Positions 51,788-61,800 of a DNA stretch of 64,000 bases are shown in pieces (positions within the stretch are counted from its first letter, which is position 1; every line of letters starts with the position of its first letter). The translations under genes and the position numbers were made by a program. The stretch is from positions 62,001 to 126,000 of the forward strand of contig NZ_BAABJQ010000017.1 of assembly GCF_039543385.1 (NCBI RefSeq), read 5' to 3'. The notes under the pieces were generated by a model. It was not told where the DNA came from and did not search any database. It worked only from the letters and a program-made list of their open reading frames with translations. The stretch is from Rugosimonospora acidiphila. GTDB taxonomy: Bacteria > Actinomycetota > Actinomycetes > Mycobacteriales > Micromonosporaceae.

Positions 51788-52960
51788 CTACGCTGCGGGC
51801 GGGGACAGCTCGGTGGCGAAGATTCGGTCCATGGCTACCGCGCCGCCGAGGAGTACGGGCCGGAGCTGGTGGCGGTAGACCGTCTGCGTGACGGTGGTGC
51901 CGGAGTGTCCGCAGAGGTCGGCGATGTCTTCGATGCTGACGCCGTTGTCGGACAGGAGCGAGACGAAGCTGTGTCGTAGCTCGCGGGGTGTCCATTCCTT
52001 TGGGTCGAGGCCGGCGGCCTTGGCGACCTGCCGGAATCCGCGCCGGACGTTGTGGGCGTCGAGCGCGGTGCCGACCTTCGAGGTGAACACGAGTCCGGTG
52101 TTGTGCCAGTCGTCGGCGGCCTCGGCCTGGTCGTGGCGCTGCTGCTGGCGCTGGTCGGTGAGGGCGGCCACGCACCGCAGGGGCAGCGCGAGGGTGCGTC
52201 GGGACTTCTTGGTCTTCGTGTCGCCTCCGGCGCGCACCGAGTGCCACACGCTGATTGACGCTGGTACAGGTGGGTCATCGTCCGGCCGGCCGTGCAGGTC
52301 GACGTGATCCCAGTCCAGCGCGCGCAGTTCCTCGGTACGCGCTCCGGTCAGCAGCGATACCACGATGTACGCGCGGAGTCGGCTGGCTTCGGCCGCGGTG
52401 AGCAGTGCCTTGGCCTGGTCGAGGGTGAGCGACTTGGAGGGTCGGCCATCCTGCCCGGTTGGGATGCCGCACAGCGCCACGACGTTGCGCTTGACCTTGT
52501 CGCGCGCCATGGCTCGGACGATGGCGCGGTTGAGGATCGAATGCAGCAGGCGCAGGGTACGCGTGCTGAGGCTCTTTGCCTTTGCTGCCAGCCATTTGTC
52601 CACGTCGGTGGCGCTGAACTCGCGGAGTTTGCGGGCGCCGAGGTCGGCGATGATGTGGGTGCGGGCGAGCATCGTGTAGTTGTCGCGGGTGCCTTGGGAG
52701 AGGCCGTTGAGTCCGTAGGTGAGCCAGTCGTTGACCGCGTCGGCGACGGTGAAGTTGGGCGGGGCGATGGCGAGGCCGTCTTCGTGGTCGCGCAGGACTT
52801 CCTTGAGCTTGGCGCGAGCCTCGGTCTTGGTCTTGCCGCTGCCTCGCCGGACGATGCGCTTGCCGGCGGGGGTGTACCCGATGGTGACCTCGGCGATGAA
52901 GCGTTGCCGCTTCTCGTCCCAGTACAGGCCACCTTCGCCGCGTCCGCGTCGCTGGGTCAT
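51788..52960 (-). CDS. int: Tyrosine-type site-specific integrase
   Basis: 390 residues. N-terminal arm-binding and SAM-like core-binding domains (residues about 20-155; TVADAVNDWLTYGLNGLSQGTRDNY). Catalytic domain: Arg208 in LTGARTEELRAL, RELRH (Arg329, with Arg in place of the usual first His of HxxR, common in this group), His352 in GHSGTTVTQ, and nucleophile Tyr362. All four key positions are present, so it could be active. Its start overlaps the xis stop (TGATG). It probably recombines at the tRNA-Pro 3' end. Confidence 0.92.
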   Translation of the reverse strand: MTQRRGRGEGGLYWDEKRQRFIAEVTIGYTPAGKRIVRRGSGKTKTEARAKLKEVLRDHEDGLAIAPPNFTVADAVNDWLTYGLNGLSQGTRDNYTMLARTHIIADLGARKLREFSATDVDKWLAAKAKSLSTRTLRLLHSILNRAIVRAMARDKVKRNVVALCGIPTGQDGRPSKSLTLDQAKALLTAAEASRLRAYIVVSLLTGARTEELRALDWDHVDLHGRPDDDPPVPASISVWHSVRAGGDTKTKKSRRTLALPLRCVAALTDQRQQQRHDQAEAADDWHNTGLVFTSKVGTALDAHNVRRGFRQVAKAAGLDPKEWTPRELRHSFVSLLSDNGVSIEDIADLCGHSGTTVTQTVYRHQLRPVLLGGAVAMDRIFATELSPPAA

Positions 52961-53370
52961 CAGGCGGCCCTTCCCGTGGACTCGGCCTCCAGCAGGGCGA
53001 CGTAGTCCGCGATGGCGGTAGCTGGAATGAGGCGGGCGCGGCCCTGATGGACGGAGCGGAGCCGACCGGCACGCATCTGTTCGTAGATGACGGTGCGGCT
53101 CATGCTCAGCAGGACCATGGCTTCAGAGACGCGGTAGAGCGCCTTGGGTGGCACAGTGGCGGCCTTTCGGTCGTTCGAGGAGTTGGACCGTGGGTGCGGA
53201 GTGGTTGTCGGCAGCGGGGCGTAGGGCGGCCCGTTGAGAGCCACGCTGAGCCAGGAATCGTGAGGGGTTGGTGTGACGGGTACCGCCGGATGCTCTGCGG
53301 CCGTTTCAGCGGGCCGTTCCCGAGTGCGCTCGACGCTGGTCGGGCGCAACTGTCGGTGACCGACGGTCAT
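52960..53370 (-). CDS. xis: Excisionase/Xis-like MerR-type helix-turn-helix protein
   Basis: 136 residues from ATG 53370. The C-terminal 65 residues are an excisionase helix-turn-helix (ALYRVSEAMVLLSMSRTVIYEQMRAGRLRSVHQGRARLIPATAIADYVALL). The N-terminal 70 residues are disordered. Coupled to the truncated replication gene before it (ATGA) and to the integrase after it. It would bias the integrase toward excision. Confidence 0.82.
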   Translation of the reverse strand: MTVGHRQLRPTSVERTRERPAETAAEHPAVPVTPTPHDSWLSVALNGPPYAPLPTTTPHPRSNSSNDRKAATVPPKALYRVSEAMVLLSMSRTVIYEQMRAGRLRSVHQGRARLIPATAIADYVALLEAESTGRAA

Positions 53371-53636
53371 GCGGCTCCGCCGTCGATGAGGTACAGGCCC
53401 GGGGTTGCCGTCCCATCCGTCCCAGCCGTCCCATCGCAGGTCAGGCCTGGGACGGAATCTTGAGTGGGACGGATTTTGCCGTCCCACGGATTTTGCCGTC
53501 CCGGTTCTGACCTGGGCGGGGACGGCTGGGACGGATGGGACGGGTCGGGGTCGGTCGGAGCGCCGGAGGCGGGGACATCTGTTGACGGTGTGTAGCGGTT
53601 CCAGGCGTCGAGGAAGTCGGCTGTATGCGCTTGGCG
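53367..53636 (-). pseudogene. 3' stump of a replication/DUF3631-type gene
   Basis: The minus-strand frame reads HTADFLDAWNRYTP, a motif found near the C-terminus of the replication or DUF3631 ATPase proteins that precede xis in pSAM2-like elements, then a long low-complexity tail (PSHPSQPSPPRSE, GTAGTDGTA) ending at 53367, where its TGA overlaps the xis start. Everything upstream of about 53636 has been replaced by the ABC ATPase gene on the other strand. The element has therefore lost this replication function. Confidence 0.6.
53408..53543. repeat. Near-perfect 36-bp inverted repeat with GGGACGG motifs
   Basis: 53408-53443 and 53508-53543 are inverted copies matching at 33 of 36 positions. 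The space between carries further copies of CCGTCCCA and its complement, including GTGGGACGG/CCGTCCCAC. The repeats fall in the tail-coding part of the truncated replication gene but may also act as a binding site. Confidence 0.7.
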
Positions 53637-53678
53637 TGGTCGAACTTCACGATGAACTACTGGTGGCGAGGAGCGCAC

Positions 53679-55421
53679 GTGCTGCGGCAACTGAACGCCT
53701 CTGACTCCCGCTTCAAGACCGTCACCTTCCAGGCCGGACTCAACATCCTCGTTGCGGACACGACCGGCACGTCGTCGGAGACCGACAGCCGCAATAGCGC
53801 CGGTAAGTCCAGCATGATCGAGCTGTTGCACTTTCTGCTAGGCGGAAGCGGCGACAAGGACTCCCTCCCGGCACACCGCGAGTTGCGGCAAACACTCTTC
53901 CGGTTGAGCCTGGACTGGCCCGGCCTACCGGGCGGGATCACGGTGGAGCGGGCGGCGTCGAACGCTGGCACCATCAGGCTCCAGCCACTCCCGGAGGGTG
54001 CGGCGCCCGGGCAGCTCGACCTCGGGGTCGGGGAAGCGCGCCTTCCGGAATGGCAACGCCTCATCGAGCGTGACCTCTTTAACTTGCCGGCCGAACATCC
54101 GGGCATCACCGGGCGTAACCTGTTCGGCTTCCTCATGCGGCGGGTGGCGTCGCACGCCTTCAACGAAGCGACGCGCAGCCATTCGCGGCAGTCCAATGCC
54201 GAGGGCACGACGGGTCTGGCCTACCTGTTGGGCCTGGACTGGCAGCTCGCCGACCGGTACCGGACTCTTCAAGCTCGCGAGACGACCAGTAAACAACTCC
54301 GCAAGGCTGCCGGCGATCCTGTGCTCGGCCGTATCGTCGGGAAGACCTCCGAGCTGCGAGGGCAGATCGCGGTCGCGGAACATCGTGCGCGCGAGGTGCA
54401 GCGGCAGATCGAGGCGTTCCGGGTTGTGCCTGAGTACGACAACCTCCGCTTGCATGCGGATCAGCTGGATCAACGAATCCGCCGCCTGCGCAACGAGGAC
54501 GTTGTCGACCGACGCAACCTGACCGACCTTGAGCAGGCGGTGGAGGAGGCAGTCGACCCGGACGTTGCCTACCTCGAGAGCGCCTACGCCGAGCTGGGGA
54601 TTGTCCTCGGTGACCAAGTCCGGCGTAGTTTCGCCGACGTCCAAACCTTCCACAGTTCAGTGGTGCGCAACCGACGCCAGTATCTCGCCGATGAGGCTAC
54701 GGCGATCCGAGCGCGTCTGGCCGAGCGAGACCTGGAGCGCGAGCAGCTGGGGACACAGCTTGCTGGCGTACTGCGCACCCTGAATGAAGGCGGCGCACTC
54801 GATGCGTTGACCACGCTCCAACAGATCCTTGCGCAGGAACAGGCACTGCTGAGCGCGCTGCGCCACCGCTTCGAGGCAGCTCAGGCGTTGGAGACAAGCC
54901 GGCGCGAGATCACGCAGGAACGGGTGGTTCTGCAGCAGGAGATGGACACCGACATCGGCGAGCGTCAGCATGTCGTGAACGAGGCTGTGGTGCTGTTCGC
55001 CGAGTATGCGAAGACTCTTTACGGGGACGACCGAGAGGCCTATCTACGGTTCGGGCCGGGCGAAAGTAGCCTTAAGATCGATCCCCACATTGCGAGCGAC
55101 AACAGCGGCGGCATCGGCAGCATGGTCATCTTTTGCTTCGACCTTACTGTCGCGGTCTTGGCGCGTCGCGGCGGGCGCGCGCCGGATTTCCTCGTTCACG
55201 ACAGCCACCTCTTTGACGGTGTTGATGAGCGTCAGCTCGCAAGGGCGTTGACGCTTGCCGCGGAGGTCAGCGGTCGCGAGGGCATGCAGTACGTCGTCAC
55301 GCTCAACTCCGATGAGTTAGACAAGGCGGCACGTCGCGGGTTCGACCCGGGCAATCATGTGCTCGGTCAGCGGCTAACTGACGGCTTCGATGACGGCGGG
55401 CTGTTTGGTTTCCGTTTCTAG
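53679..55421 (+). CDS. DUF2326-type ABC ATPase (SMC-like), possible ABC-3C component
   Basis: 580 residues from GTG 53679, chosen because GAGGAG lies six bases upstream and LRQLNASDSRFKTVTF matches the family start; 53625 lacks a site. N-terminal ATPase half with P-loop NSAGKSSMIELLHFLLG, a long coiled coil (about residues 190-440; LRGQIAVAEHRAREVQRQIEA), then the C-terminal half with DUF2326 features: IGSMVIFCFDLTVAVLARR, PDFLVHDSHLFDGVDERQL. This is the ATPase of ABC three-component defence systems. The middle and C-terminal partners were not found nearby, so it may work alone, use distant partners or be a leftover. Confidence 0.82.
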   Translation: MLRQLNASDSRFKTVTFQAGLNILVADTTGTSSETDSRNSAGKSSMIELLHFLLGGSGDKDSLPAHRELRQTLFRLSLDWPGLPGGITVERAASNAGTIRLQPLPEGAAPGQLDLGVGEARLPEWQRLIERDLFNLPAEHPGITGRNLFGFLMRRVASHAFNEATRSHSRQSNAEGTTGLAYLLGLDWQLADRYRTLQARETTSKQLRKAAGDPVLGRIVGKTSELRGQIAVAEHRAREVQRQIEAFRVVPEYDNLRLHADQLDQRIRRLRNEDVVDRRNLTDLEQAVEEAVDPDVAYLESAYAELGIVLGDQVRRSFADVQTFHSSVVRNRRQYLADEATAIRARLAERDLEREQLGTQLAGVLRTLNEGGALDALTTLQQILAQEQALLSALRHRFEAAQALETSRREITQERVVLQQEMDTDIGERQHVVNEAVVLFAEYAKTLYGDDREAYLRFGPGESSLKIDPHIASDNSGGIGSMVIFCFDLTVAVLARRGGRAPDFLVHDSHLFDGVDERQLARALTLAAEVSGREGMQYVVTLNSDELDKAARRGFDPGNHVLGQRLTDGFDDGGLFGFRF

Positions 55422-55473
55422 GCATCGGGCACGTGCGCCGGTAGGAGTTGCCGCTTATAGTGCTGGCAATGCG

Positions 55474-56133
55474 TCAGGCGCTGCACCGCACTGCGAGTGG
55501 TGCGTTGATCGTGGTCTTGAGGTAAGCCTGCGTCGAGGCGAGCAAGTCGAGCTGCTGGGTTGTTGCTTTGGAGGCGGACAAGCCAGGTTGGACGATGACC
55601 ATTTCCATGCGCCGCGTAAGACTAGCGCTTTGTCCTGGATCTCGTACAGCTTCTTGATGTCGCCCACCTCGAACGGGCTCACACCTTCGCGCTTCTGTTT
55701 CTTTCGGGCGCGGTCGTCGAGCGTGCGGAAAAAAGGACGGAGGTCGCTCCGACGCCACATGATCGACTTCTGGGCCTGGCTGCAGACCTCGTAGAGATCA
55801 GCAACGCGCGTGCCGGCGGTTTCGCCATGCGAGTATTTACAGTGCACGAGTCGGATCAGCAGGCCGTCGTGGTCGACCCTGATTGCCACAACGTCGGCTA
55901 TCTCGCCGCTGCCATCGTCGTCTAGGACGATGTTGACTGGGTCCCCGTGGGTGGGTCCATCTGATGTGGACCTCCAGACGGGGCCCAGTCACGCCGTAGA
56001 TCAGCGGCGCCGGGCTGGTGACGTACAGTTCCAGGAGTTGAGCGGCGACCTGGTGGATGGGGACGTGATGGGCGAAGCGTGGAAATGAGCCCGCCCGACG
56101 ACGGGTTTGCAGGTCACGCTGCGCGAAGTGCAT
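55474..56133 (-). pseudogene. Nuclease-like gene with two frameshifts
   Basis: Minus-strand conceptual product of about 220 residues in three frame segments. First: RFAHHVPIHQVAAQLLELYV to VHIRWTH. Second: DPVNIVLDDDGSGEIADVVAI, LVHCKYSH, DLYEVCSQAQKS, SPFEVGDIKKLYEIQDKALVL. Third: MEMVIVQPGLSASKATTQQLD to LAVRCSA. The D...E...HCK arrangement resembles a PD-(D/E)xK variant. The first shift, near 55960, coincides with CCCACCCA: removing one CCCA restores WTHGDPVN. The second is near 55625. The segment overlaps the last 20 bases of the gene before it and was probably its operon partner. It looks like the C-terminal domain of a larger protein; the N-terminal part is not present. Confidence 0.65.
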
Positions 56134-58300
56134 CGAGTATTGCTGACGATCCGCGGGAGTTGATGAGGATTGTCGGTTTGTGGCCGCGCCTATCTTTTAT
56201 GAAGTTCGTGGCAGCGTGCTTCGCCGATGCGACGACGACAACGAAGACATCTGCCCCTGCCGCTTGGGCAGCTAGCCTGGGGCTGCCGTCGTGCTCCGTT
56301 GTCGTGTCCACCTCAAGATCGGGGACAAGGCGGCGAAGGACCTGCGCGGCTCGTGTGATAGCACTTTCCGTCAGCGAGTACAGAACCACCTTCTGGCCGC
56401 GAAGGTGACGGTATTCCGCGCCTGGATCGGCATCTTCGTCGATGACCGTCGCGAAGTCTGACGGAAGTTCGAGATTGAGCTCCTCAGCGACGACTCCGAG
56501 CGCTTCGAGGTCAGTGAGGCTGAGGGCCGACTTGAACTGGCGGACACTGTTGACGACGGCGAAGAAAAAGTCCTGCTTCGCGACTGTGCCGGCCCCAACG
56601 AGGGATGTGCCCAACTGCAGGAGGTCGACGCACCACGAGGCGGAGATCGCGGCAGCATTGTTCGTCGCGATCTCTCCACACCAAATCAAGGCGTCGTCAG
56701 GCCAGGAACCGCCGACCGTGGCCGCCGTCAGGTCGTCTAGCAGAGCAAGTGTTTGGGCCTGGACACCCCTAGACCTCTTTGCCGATAACGCGAGGCCAGC
56801 AAGGACCCGTTCCACGAGGTCGACACCGTTGCTTGCCAGGATGACATCACGATGAGCGGCCATGAACTGACCGCCCCACTCACCGAGTCGGCCGAGCACC
56901 TCGTCCGACGCGCCGTTGAGCACGCGGGAGATCACCGAATAGTCGAGAAGTTGCCAGCCATCCCTGGCTTCGGCGCTCACGGAGTGGTTGATGGCCGAGT
57001 TGTCGGACAACGAATCGAACCAGGCCAGCCAATCGGTCGGCTCCGCGGGTTTGGCCCGGTCGTCCAGCCATGCGAGATCGCGCTGCAGGTTTTCATCTGC
57101 CCGGACTATTGCGCTACGCAGACTATTCGTTTCGATGTAGCCACTGACCTGCTCCGCTATCGACAGATCGTTGGCGGATCGGGCGGCCTGAAGGAGCAAG
57201 CGTGCGGCCTGAAGGCTGGGCGGGCACTGGAGCGTGATCTTGGCAGCGGCCACGTATTCCCCGTCGAGAAAACGCATGGCGGCCTGCTGGAGTGGTAGCA
57301 GAGAATCCGGCCGAGCGCCTTTCTCCGTGAACTCCGACTCGCTCTTGACAGGTTCGACCGCGGCCTTGACGTGCGCGAGCAGTGTGCCAAGTTTGGGTTC
57401 GATTGAACAGGCCTGATCGACGAGTTGGTCGAGGGTCTCGGACGGCTCGCCTGAGATCTCGGCCAGAAGGAACTCTACGATGGCCTCGGAACCATTCGAT
57501 GCGGGTATGTCAGTTGCCAGGGAGACGTACTGGCCAAGGTGCATCTCGGCGGCTTTGCGGAGGTCGGAAGCGTTCCCTGAGCCGACGTGATCCCCGAGAT
57601 AACTCGCGTACACGGCATGCTGGATCGCCCGAGTAATCCCCAAAGGCCGCCGCATCCGGACGACGTGCATCAGATCTTCGTCGGCCAACAACGCGTTCCA
57701 GTCGCCGACTCCGGCGAAGGTACGAAGGCGGAGGAAGGCAAGATTCGTGAAGTCCATGTCGGCGGTGACGCTGAGTTCGTCAAGGCACTCCATCGCCAGT
57801 CTGCGGTCTTGAGAGGCGATGGCATGGGCCAAGTCGTCCAAAACCTCAACCGTGGCGCGCGGTGCACCGAACTCGGATGGCGGTCGATTCTCGATCATCC
57901 GTCCGAGAACGATTAGAGAATTGCGTACGTAGTCCCGCGAGTGGGATGATTCGGGTTTCGCCCTGGGGAGTACCTCGAATCGGATCGGCCGAACATCGAG
58001 CCTGGCCAGAGACTGATCGAATGGGTCATTGGGAGAGAGTTCTCCGCGCCGGATGTCAAGGTCACTGAAGGTGGGTCCTATCCATCCGTCAAGGGTGTCG
58101 AGAAGTTCTCGGCGTTGTCGTGCAGTGGGGGCGAACGCGTACCACAGCAACCGGTCGCCGGTCGAGCGAGGCAGAAACCCGATCTGCCCCCGTGCGATGG
58201 CCTCGGCCCATCTCTCGATGAGCACCTGAAGCTCAGCCGGGATCACGTACGGATTGATATCGTTTCCCGATCTAAAGAATTCCTTTAGTATGGTATTCAT
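56114..58300 (-). CDS. dpdD: DpdD-like protein
   Basis: 728 residues. N-terminal SGNDINPYVIPAEL and RLLWYAFAPTARQRRELLDTLDGWIGPTFSD, then a long alpha-helical repeat region with ARATVEVLDDLAHAIASQDRR, LAFLRLRTFAGVGDWNAL, MRRPLGITRAIQHAVYASYLG. The C-terminal 100 residues form an alpha/beta domain (VVLYSLTESAITRAAQVLRRL, then ADVFVVVVASAKHAATNFI, ILINSRGSSAIL) that resembles a TIR/receiver-like Rossmann fold. I assign it to DpdD of the 7-deazapurine-in-DNA restriction clusters from memory of that family and its neighbours. The exact activity is unknown. ATG overlaps the stop of the PLD gene (ATGA). Confidence 0.6.
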   Translation of the reverse strand: MNTILKEFFRSGNDINPYVIPAELQVLIERWAEAIARGQIGFLPRSTGDRLLWYAFAPTARQRRELLDTLDGWIGPTFSDLDIRRGELSPNDPFDQSLARLDVRPIRFEVLPRAKPESSHSRDYVRNSLIVLGRMIENRPPSEFGAPRATVEVLDDLAHAIASQDRRLAMECLDELSVTADMDFTNLAFLRLRTFAGVGDWNALLADEDLMHVVRMRRPLGITRAIQHAVYASYLGDHVGSGNASDLRKAAEMHLGQYVSLATDIPASNGSEAIVEFLLAEISGEPSETLDQLVDQACSIEPKLGTLLAHVKAAVEPVKSESEFTEKGARPDSLLPLQQAAMRFLDGEYVAAAKITLQCPPSLQAARLLLQAARSANDLSIAEQVSGYIETNSLRSAIVRADENLQRDLAWLDDRAKPAEPTDWLAWFDSLSDNSAINHSVSAEARDGWQLLDYSVISRVLNGASDEVLGRLGEWGGQFMAAHRDVILASNGVDLVERVLAGLALSAKRSRGVQAQTLALLDDLTAATVGGSWPDDALIWCGEIATNNAAAISASWCVDLLQLGTSLVGAGTVAKQDFFFAVVNSVRQFKSALSLTDLEALGVVAEELNLELPSDFATVIDEDADPGAEYRHLRGQKVVLYSLTESAITRAAQVLRRLVPDLEVDTTTEHDGSPRLAAQAAGADVFVVVVASAKHAATNFIKDRRGHKPTILINSRGSSAILDALRAA

Positions 58301-58809
58301 TTTGTCTTATATTTCGTGTTGTAGTCGATTCGAACCTTCGCGATGATGTCGGGTTCGGTCGTAACCGTGATGCCCTCGTCATTGACCTGTTGACCGCGGT
58401 AGGTAAAGTTCATTGATCCGGACAAGTGGAAACGATCTCCGAGAATTCCCTTGGCGTGCAGAGTTGAGCGAATCAAATGCAGTGGGTGCGGACCGGAGGC
58501 CGCGGCGTCTCGCAGCCTCAGTTGCACCGTCGTGTTTCGGACGTCATCCAAGGTGAGCACACGCACCTCGGAGCCGCGTTGGGCAAGCTCGATTAAGACT
58601 TCCGTCAGTCGGATGCCTCGCGCCGGCAGGCCCGGTAGCAGAGTACTGAACTGCGCTGCCCCGTTGTCGATCACAACGATATCCGCGATCCACGGCGACA
58701 GCACCCACAGTTCCCGTGACGGGTACAGCAGTTCCGAAACCAACAGGTTCTGCATCAGGTCGCTAAGCGCCCGCGTCTGCCCGTTACCTTTGGTGGTGAT
58801 GGTCCTCAT
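58297..58809 (-). CDS. dpdK: DpdK-like phospholipase D-type nuclease
   Basis: 170 residues. The N-terminal LLVSELLYPSRELWVLSPWIADIVVIDNG and IRLTEVLIELAQRG-SEVRVLTLDDV are typical of DpdK. One HKD motif is complete (H118-x-K120 in TLHAKGILGDRF, followed by SGSMN at 130-134), so the enzyme would need to dimerise to form the active site, as other single-HKD nucleases do. Coupled by ATGA to both neighbours. In Dpd systems it is thought to cut DNA lacking the modified base. Confidence 0.72.
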   Translation of the reverse strand: MRTITTKGNGQTRALSDLMQNLLVSELLYPSRELWVLSPWIADIVVIDNGAAQFSTLLPGLPARGIRLTEVLIELAQRGSEVRVLTLDDVRNTTVQLRLRDAAASGPHPLHLIRSTLHAKGILGDRFHLSGSMNFTYRGQQVNDEGITVTTEPDIIAKVRIDYNTKYKTK

Positions 58810-61800
58810 GCGGCGACCTCAGCAAGCTCCAGCGCGGCGACGACCGTACCGTCGGCCCGATGTAGGACCTCGACCACCTTTGGGTATACCTGCAGGTACT
58901 CCGTCGTGATGGGTATCGTGCTCAGCCCGACGATGAGGCTAGACAGCAGACCGACGTGCTCCGGCGACGATGACAGTATTGCGGATCCCTTGACGGCCAG
59001 TGTCTCCCGGACCTGGGCATCCGTGGCGGAATCCACGACATCGATCGAGGTCTCCTGTCTGTGGAGGATCTCACGGAGAAGATCAGGGAGGGTGAAGTCG
59101 TTGTCGTGGTAAGGGTTCCAGGAGCGGAGTCCCTCGGCGCGAAGTCGCCAGCCGCGCGGCCAGAGCAGGCTCTGTACGGCATCGAGGCGTTGGCGCTCGG
59201 TTGCGCTCGGTCCGAGGTTCAGCCCTGCGTCGAGACTGGTGTCCGCGCGCCTGAGGTAGGCCCACGTCCGAACGGGAATCTCGACCCCAAGGCGCTCCTC
59301 CTCCGCCGTCCAAGCCTCAACGATCGCCCGCAGCGCGGAGTCCGTGGCCGAAGAGGAGCCCGGCCGTAACAGTCTGTTGGCCAAGCTGGAAACTACGGCG
59401 TGCTCGGCACCGTGGATGCCGGTTGAGCGGAAGGCGTCGCGGATCCTGCCCAGTGCCTTGACCCGATCCTGTTGGTCGGACGCCTGGCGGTAGGCAGCGA
59501 TATGGTCGCGCCAGGCGGCGTCCTCGTTGATGAGGTTGACCAGCCGGCGCATGTGGGTGTCGACAAGGTCAGCCGTCGAGGGTTGGGTGGCGCGCGATAT
59601 CAGTCGGAGGAACCTACGTGGATCGGGCCGCACCCGGGATGCCAGCGACTCGATGAATCCGCCACCGCCGATGGTGCTCTCGGTAAGCCAGACCTGCCCA
59701 GTCCGTCTGACGCCGTCCTGGTCGAACCCGGGCTCGACATCGACGATCAGCCCCTCTGGATTCTGTTCCGGGCAGATCTCGCTCGCCGCCCACAAGGCCG
59801 CCTCTCCGATCGTTGCCAGCAGGCGTCGTCGGAGCCAATCCTCCATCGGCTTATCGTCCGGTTGCCAGTATTGGGGAATGAGTTCGTCGAGTCTGTCGAG
59901 CACGGCCTTCTCATTGATTAGCGCTCGAAGCCGCTGACCTGTGCGACCGACCACGTCGCTGTCCGTGCCAAGAACGTCGGGGCTGCGGAACATCGCGGAG
60001 AGCGTGTCGTCGAGGCGGTCGTCGAGGCTAGCGCGGGCTCGTGCGTAGGCGTCGGCGATTGAGAGGCCTGTGGCGGTTGCCTCCATGAGCAGCATCGACT
60101 CGAGAATCTCGTGCAGCCAACTGATCTGGAAACTGCTCATCCGCTCCAGGAGCACGGGGTCGTTGATCAGAACATGGCGGAACCAGGCGCCACGTAGTCC
60201 GGGTGATATCTCGGCGGACGGACGGATCGCTGGCGGGAGTTCGACCGTCAATCGGAGCCCGTCCACGTCATAAGTTGCCCCAAGCCCGACGGCGTCACCG
60301 CCGAGCGAGAACGTCGAGCGGACCCGGGCCTCGCCTTTCGCCTGGAAGAGCAGGCGCGCTTCGGAGTTCACGGCAACCCGTCGAACCTCGACGTGTGAGT
60401 GCTGGGCGTGCAGGAAGAACGTCGCTTCCCTGACCAGTTGGCCAACAGGGTCCGAAGCGGGGATGCGGGTTGCTAGACCAGGGCCCGCCTCGACGAATTG
60501 GGACCGCCATCCCAGCGACGCATTTGAGTTGTCACGGACCTCCGGTGGACCGTTCTCGAGGCGTATACGACCGGGGCGGGCCACCCGTATCCTGGTGGCG
60601 CGGCCGCCGATATCGACCACGCTGTCCTCTTCGTACCGGTAGGACAGGAGGAAGGCATCAAGCGCCATCTGCGCCCCGTCGGCTCCGACCTCGAGCGGAA
60701 TCCAGTGTCGAGACGCGGGGTTACGCGTCGCGAACCGGTGGGAGATGCGTCCGGGCGCGAACTCCCGGAGTGCCTGGGCCAAGCTCATGGATTGAAGTTC
60801 CGGCTCGGTCTCCCACGGGCTCTGCGGGGGCACGACGAGTTGGACCTCGGGCAGCGAGAGTTCGGTGAACAGGTTGTTGGGGAAGAAGTCCGGAAGCGGA
60901 TTGCCGCCCATTGTGTCTTTGCCTTTGGTCGTTCCCTGCTCGCCCGCGACGGCCCACTCATTGTGAACGCGACGAGCCAACGTCGGCACGGCCGACAGCA
61001 GCAGCGGACGCGGCGGGTGCCAGAGGAGTTCGTTCGCGGCGTTCTCAGAGATCTGCAGGGCTGATCGGATCCACTCTCGCAGGCTTCGTTGCCGGCTCGG
61101 GTCACGAAGCAGTTCACGCAGGACCGCCACAGCGCTCTCCTGCGTCAGCCGAGTATTTTGATACTTGGGGTCAACGATCTCTCTGAGGTCGCGCCATAGG
61201 TTTGCGGCCGGGTGTTTGCCGGCGACCTGGCTCGCCAGCCAATCGAGCATGGCGATCGTGGCCTGCATCCGAAGAACTGCGCGGTTTCGGGTCGGGAGCA
61301 CGGTCTTGGGTAGGACCGGATCGAATAGGGCGTCCCAGGCCTCGTAGGCGGCCCGATCACGCCCGTAGTCGGACAGCACGACAACCGTGTAGGGCCGCAT
61401 TTGGCGGGTTCGGCCGGCGCGGCCCTTGCGCTGGACGAACGTGGCGACGCCTCGCGGTGCCTTGTGCTGGAGGACAGTGCCCACCGCAGAGTCGTCGTAG
61501 CCGACGTCGAGCGATGACGTGGCGATGACCACCTGGGCCGCAGGATCAACACCACTGTCCTGCGATGTCGTCCGCCCGATTCTGAGGCCGGGACGGCCGA
61601 GGCGGTGCCCGATCTGGATCGGTAGATCCCACACCTGACCTGCTCGACGCTGGGCCGCGACGTCGCGTGTGCCAGCCCGCCGCATCGACGCGAGGGGATC
61701 CTTGTACTGATCCATGACGCGTCCACCACTACGGACTCGCTGCCCTTCGGCGTCCAGCACGTAGCTGTAGAGCCGGTTCGTGACATCGAGATCGTCGGTG

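Noticed and set aside
53408..53543. Clustered GGGACGG repeats considered as a CRISPR array
   Set aside because: Units are short, overlapping and unevenly spaced, with no spacer structure, and they encode the tail of a replication protein.
55474..56133. Programmed frameshift in the nuclease-like gene
   Set aside because: Two separate shifts without slippery heptamers; a CCCA duplication explains the first more simply. Phase variation is kept as an option.
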